Source of the DNA: Ignavibacteriales bacterium
GTDB lineage: Bacteria; Bacteroidota; Ignavibacteria; Ignavibacteriales; Melioribacteraceae
Assembly: GCA_007280825.1 (NCBI GenBank)
Contig: QYQI01000102.1
Location: 1 to 9,637, forward strand
DNA: 9,637 nucleotides
Direction: 5' to 3'
Part shown: piece after piece, positions 6,432 through 9,637 of the stretch
How positions within the stretch are numbered: position 1 is the first letter of the stretch
How the letters are laid out: each line of letters begins with the position of its first letter
Notes under the pieces: generated by a model
The model's input: the letters and a program-made list of their open reading frames with translations, nothing else
What the model was told of the DNA's origin: nothing
Databases searched by the model: none
Position numbers and translations under genes: made by a program

Positions 6432-9232
6432 TAAAAAATTGGCGGATATATTTACTAATTATATTTTTAGCTCCTCAAATTATTTCCGCCCAATTTTACT
6501 TCTTCGGACGTAACAAAGTTCAATACGAAAAATTTAATTGGAAAGTTCTTAAGACCGAGCACTTCAATATTTATTATTATGATGATTTTACAGAAATAGC
6601 AGAGATCGGTGCTAGGTTCGCCGAAGAAGCATTTGAATCTCATAAAGTAAAATTCAATCACTATGTAACAAATAAAATCCCTCTCATATTTTACAACACT
6701 CATACTCATTTTCAGCAGACAAATATTTCTCCCGGATTTATCCCAGAAGGTATCGGCGGTTTTTTTGAATTTATGAAAGGACGAGTTGTAATTCCTTATT
6801 TAGGAAATCTTGCTCAATTTAAGCATGTGATCAGACATGAGTTGGTTCATGTTTTCATGACAAATAAAATTTATAATATTTTGAATGATCACAGAATCAA
6901 CACGGATAAAATGCCGCCGCTTTGGTTTGTAGAAGGTCTTGCAGAATATTGGTCGTCCGATTGGGACACACAATCCGAAATGGTAATGCGTGATGCCGTT
7001 CTTAACGGAAATTTTATTCCCCTTACCGATCTTGAATATCTTTCAGGATATTTAATGTATAAAGAGGGACAAAAATTTTTAGAGTTTGTTGGAAAGAATT
7101 ACGGTGAAGATAAAATTCTTGCAATCTTAGAAAACTTTTGGAGGTTTAATAAATTCACGGATCTCTTAGAATTTGTAACCGGTGAAAAAATAAATGATCT
7201 TGATAATAAGTGGACTTACGATTTAAGACAAAAATATTTCCTACTATACAAAGAAAACTATCCGCATTTCATTCAAGCAAAAAAAATTACTAATGCCGGT
7301 TTCAATTTTGCTCCAAGATTTTTTCAGAATGGTAATAAAAAAGAAATTTATTTCATCGGTAATCATGTCGGTTACACCTCTGTTATGAGGATGGATTATA
7401 AACCGGATAGCAGCGACTATGCCGAAGCTGAAGTTTTAATTGAAGGCGAACGTGATGCAATTTTTGAAGCATTCCATCTACTAGAAAATACTTTTTCGGT
7501 TTCTTCAAACGGATTACTTGTTTTCATTACAAGAAGTCAAGCTACCGATGTTCTTCATGTTTATTCAATCAAAGAAGAAAAGCTAATTAATACTTTTCAG
7601 TTTGACGGTTTGATCAGAATTAAAGCTCCAAGTTTTTCTGCCGATGGTAATAAGATCGTTTTTACAGCGACTGATACAAAAGGTTTTAGTGATTTATTTA
7701 TTTATGATCTAAATACAAAACAACTAACTCGTTTAACTAATGATTATTACGAAGATATCGATCCTACATTTAATAAGGACGGAAGTAAAATAATATTTTC
7801 ATCCGACCGCACTGACGGACTTTTCAAACAAAAGTATAATTTATTTGAATACGATTTGACAACACATGATATTTCTTACCTAACAAATGTTAACGCAAAT
7901 ATTTCTACTCCAAATTTTTCACCAGATTTTTCAGAACTCTACTTTACAAGCGATTATGACGGCACTTATAATATTTGGAAAATTCCCGTAGGCGGAGATA
8001 GAGCAAACGGAATGACTCAAGTTACAAAGTTCATTACTAGTGTTTATGATTTTTCCTTTGTAGATAAGAATACACTTGTTACTTCCGGATTTGAAAATTT
8101 TTCTTTTCAATTTTATTCTCTCGATTTAAATTCAATACAAAATGAAAAATACGTTGCGTTTAATTTTGAGAATTTAGGATCGAAATGGATTTTTGAAAGG
8201 ATTAAACTAACTGCAGAGTATGACCGACTTAAATATGAAAAAGAATACAATTTAGATTATGCAGTTAGTCAATTAGTTACAGATCCGGTTTATGGAACAA
8301 GGGGAGGTGCGTTATTAAGTTTAAGCGATCTCTTAGGCGACGAACAATATGTATTTTATATTTCTAATACATCAGAACTACAAAGTGAGATTCTGAAAAA
8401 TTTTAATTTATCACTTGCGCGTGTTAGTTTGAAAGATAGAACAAATTATGGATTCGGAGTTTTCAATTATTCGGGAAGACGTTACGATATAAGAGAATCA
8501 GACGAATATTTTTACGAAAGAGTTTTCGGCGGTTACATTTCTCTTATTTATCCGTTCTCTTCGTTCCAACGGCTTGAAGCAGAAATGGATATTGCAAATT
8601 CAGATAAAGAATTGTCCGGAAGTTTTATTACTAGAAAATCTCTTCTTGTAACTAATACTATTTCATTTGTTCATGATAATTCAATTTGGGTTGTTACAGG
8701 TCCTGTTGACGGTTCACGATTTCGATTATTACTCGGCTACACCAGCGATGTTAAATACAGTAATGTAAACTACTATTCCATTATAGCCGATTATAGAAAA
8801 TATTTCCGCTTAGGTTTAAGAAGCAGCTTAGCAACTCGAGCAGCAATTTTTATTAATGATGGTAAGGAAGCGAGAAGATATTTTGCGGGTGGAAGTTGGG
8901 ATTTGCGTGGATGGAATCGTTGGTCTATACGCGGAGAGAAAATGTGGTTGTCATCTATTGAATTGAGATTCCCGCTTGTTGATCAATTTACGATTAACTT
9001 TCCATTTTTTGGATTATCATTTTTTCAGATCAGAGGAGCGGCATTTTTTGATGCCGGTGCTGCTTGGGATAAAGATTATAAAGAAACTTTGGGCAGCATA
9101 GGAGCGGGAATTAGAATAAACATCTTCAATATTTTTGCTTTAAGGTATGATATCGGCAAAAAAATTGAAAAAGATTTTACTCAATTACAACCGGGTTTAT
9201 TTTATCAGTTTTTCTTCGGATGGGATTTTTGA
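6428..9232 (+). CDS. Zinc-metallopeptidase / TolB-like propeller / Omp85 barrel fusion protein
   Basis: This is a 934-residue outer-membrane protein with three domains. Residues 1-21 form a signal peptide (NWRIYLLIIFLAP, then IISAQ). About 30-280 is a gluzincin-like peptidase domain (Peptidase_MA type): HELVH (137-141) gives two His ligands and Glu138, and WFVEGLAEYW (166-175) supplies the third ligand, probably Glu169. About 285-575 is a beta-propeller with TolB/PD40 blades, clearest at 399-439, 443-488 and 492-535 (PSFSADG, DPTFNKDG, NFSPD, each followed by a YF/IF(S/T) strand). About 610-934 is an Omp85/BamA-like barrel: YFAGGSWDLRGW (818-829) is the loop-6 (V/L)RG(Y/W) motif, FFDAGAAW (873-880) a conserved strand, and the protein ends in an aromatic beta-signal (GWDF). 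No POTRA domain is visible. It starts at TTG, overlapping the isomerase, and overlaps the next gene by 4 bp. The domains are confident; the role (assembly, quality control or export) is not known. Confidence 0.87.
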   Translation: MIKNWRIYLLIIFLAPQIISAQFYFFGRNKVQYEKFNWKVLKTEHFNIYYYDDFTEIAEIGARFAEEAFESHKVKFNHYVTNKIPLIFYNTHTHFQQTNISPGFIPEGIGGFFEFMKGRVVIPYLGNLAQFKHVIRHELVHVFMTNKIYNILNDHRINTDKMPPLWFVEGLAEYWSSDWDTQSEMVMRDAVLNGNFIPLTDLEYLSGYLMYKEGQKFLEFVGKNYGEDKILAILENFWRFNKFTDLLEFVTGEKINDLDNKWTYDLRQKYFLLYKENYPHFIQAKKITNAGFNFAPRFFQNGNKKEIYFIGNHVGYTSVMRMDYKPDSSDYAEAEVLIEGERDAIFEAFHLLENTFSVSSNGLLVFITRSQATDVLHVYSIKEEKLINTFQFDGLIRIKAPSFSADGNKIVFTATDTKGFSDLFIYDLNTKQLTRLTNDYYEDIDPTFNKDGSKIIFSSDRTDGLFKQKYNLFEYDLTTHDISYLTNVNANISTPNFSPDFSELYFTSDYDGTYNIWKIPVGGDRANGMTQVTKFITSVYDFSFVDKNTLVTSGFENFSFQFYSLDLNSIQNEKYVAFNFENLGSKWIFERIKLTAEYDRLKYEKEYNLDYAVSQLVTDPVYGTRGGALLSLSDLLGDEQYVFYISNTSELQSEILKNFNLSLARVSLKDRTNYGFGVFNYSGRRYDIRESDEYFYERVFGGYISLIYPFSSFQRLEAEMDIANSDKELSGSFITRKSLLVTNTISFVHDNSIWVVTGPVDGSRFRLLLGYTSDVKYSNVNYYSIIADYRKYFRLGLRSSLATRAAIFINDGKEARRYFAGGSWDLRGWNRWSIRGEKMWLSSIELRFPLVDQFTINFPFFGLSFFQIRGAAFFDAGAAWDKDYKETLGSIGAGIRINIFNIFALRYDIGKKIEKDFTQLQPGLFYQFFFGWDF

Positions 9233-9637
9233 AAAAAAATTATATCAAATATATCTCACTGATTATTTTGTTAGCTCTTTTAAGCTGCACTCAGCCGATT
9301 GCTTTTAAGAATATGATTGTTGGCGGTCCTGGATATTTTATGTTCGGAAAAAATCCCGAAAGGAAATTTTACAATGATATTTCTATTGACGATAGCTTAA
9401 AACTAAAATGGTCAGCGGAAACAAGCGGAAGCCAAACTAATACTTCTGTTGTTATTTATGATAATATCCTTTTCGTTGGAGATTTATCCGGCAAGTTTTA
9501 TGCGTTTGATAGAACTACGGGCAAAATGTTTGGTTATGAAAAATATACTGGCTCTATTTCAACCACTCCTATCGTTAATAATTTAAGAGTGTTTATTTTA
9601 CTAAATCAATTCAACGAAAAATATTCTTTATTGAAGA
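9229..9637 (+). CDS. Lipoprotein with PQQ/BamB-like propeller repeats (3' end beyond the window)
   Basis: This is the N-terminal 136 codons of a gene still open at the right edge. The start is TTG at 9229, overlapping the previous stop (TTGA). Residues 1-20 form a lipoprotein signal: KKNYIKY, a hydrophobic stretch ISLIILLALL, and the lipobox LLSC with Cys20. The +2 residue is Thr, not Asp, which in enterobacterial sorting would favour the outer membrane. From about residue 55 the sequence shows PQQ-like propeller repeats: LKWSAETSG, then SVVIYDNILFVGDLSGKFYA, FDRTTGK and STTPIVNNLRVFI, the usual 'W-x-n, V/D-n-x-vyvg-x-x-dG-x-l-yAld-x-x-tG-k' cadence. BamB is the best-known lipoprotein of this fold, but many quinoprotein-like and scaffold proteins share it. 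Coupling to an Omp85 protein makes a BamB-like partner role attractive, as inference. Confidence 0.78.
   Translation, partial: MKKNYIKYISLIILLALLSCTQPIAFKNMIVGGPGYFMFGKNPERKFYNDISIDDSLKLKWSAETSGSQTNTSVVIYDNILFVGDLSGKFYAFDRTTGKMFGYEKYTGSISTTPIVNNLRVFILLNQFNEKYSLLK

Noticed and set aside
6467..6709. Antisense ORF of 80 codons opposite the start of the Omp85 fusion
   Set aside because: It lies wholly opposite the signal peptide and peptidase domain, and its Ile/Phe richness comes from the reverse reading.
6710..8300. POTRA domains in the Omp85 fusion protein
   Set aside because: The region is accounted for by the HELVH peptidase domain and PD40 propeller strands; no beta-alpha-alpha-beta-beta repeat pattern was apparent.
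9222..9240. Possible programmed -1 frameshift joining the Omp85 fusion to the lipoprotein (T5, then A8 near the stop)
   Set aside because: The in-frame codons before the stop do not form an X-XXY-YYZ slippery site. The downstream frame begins with its own signal peptide and lipobox, so separate initiation is more likely.

Overview
The window is AT-rich bacterial DNA. It holds one leftward gene cut by the left edge, a short divergent intergenic region, and seven tightly packed rightward genes, the last cut by the right edge. An Omp85-type outer-membrane barrel and a lipoprotein signal show a diderm cell. The gene set, the low GC, the use of TTG starts and weak Shine-Dalgarno signals together suggest the FCB group, most likely an Ignavibacteria or Bacteroidota relative. 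That placement is inference from recalled gene content, not from a search.

Layout. Positions 3-1208 (minus) encode most of an SLC45/GPH-like MFS sugar transporter. Positions 1209-1351 separate it from the divergent operon and contain a 22-bp near-perfect inverted repeat just before the first rightward gene. The operon runs: type 2 isopentenyl-diphosphate isomerase (fni, 1352-2392); trans-polyprenyl diphosphate synthase (2389-3381); HPr (ptsH, 3378-3644); PTS enzyme I (ptsI, 3646-5394); bifunctional phosphoglucose/phosphomannose isomerase (5403-6431); a 934-residue outer-membrane protein joining a zinc-metallopeptidase domain, a TolB-like propeller and an Omp85 barrel (6428-9232); and the start of a lipoprotein with PQQ/BamB-like propeller repeats (9229-9637). 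Junctions are 4-bp overlaps, a 1-nt gap or an 8-nt gap, so the seven genes are probably one translationally coupled transcript.

How the genes may work together. Fni and the prenyl synthase form a short isoprenoid module (IPP/DMAPP interconversion, then chain elongation). HPr and enzyme I are the general phosphotransfer pair of the PTS; both have intact active-site histidines, and HPr also keeps the regulatory Ser46, but no enzyme II is present in the window. The sugar-phosphate isomerase and the divergent MFS transporter fit carbohydrate uptake and entry into glycolysis. The last two genes form an envelope module. The three-domain barrel protein is the most interesting object here: it has a complete HELVH...E zinc site and a propeller where a typical BamA has POTRA domains, and it is coupled to a BamB-like lipoprotein. 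It may be an uncharacterised outer-membrane assembly, quality-control or export system.

No RNA genes, insertion sequences, CRISPR arrays or convincing terminators were seen. No gene-free stretch is longer than 143 bases.
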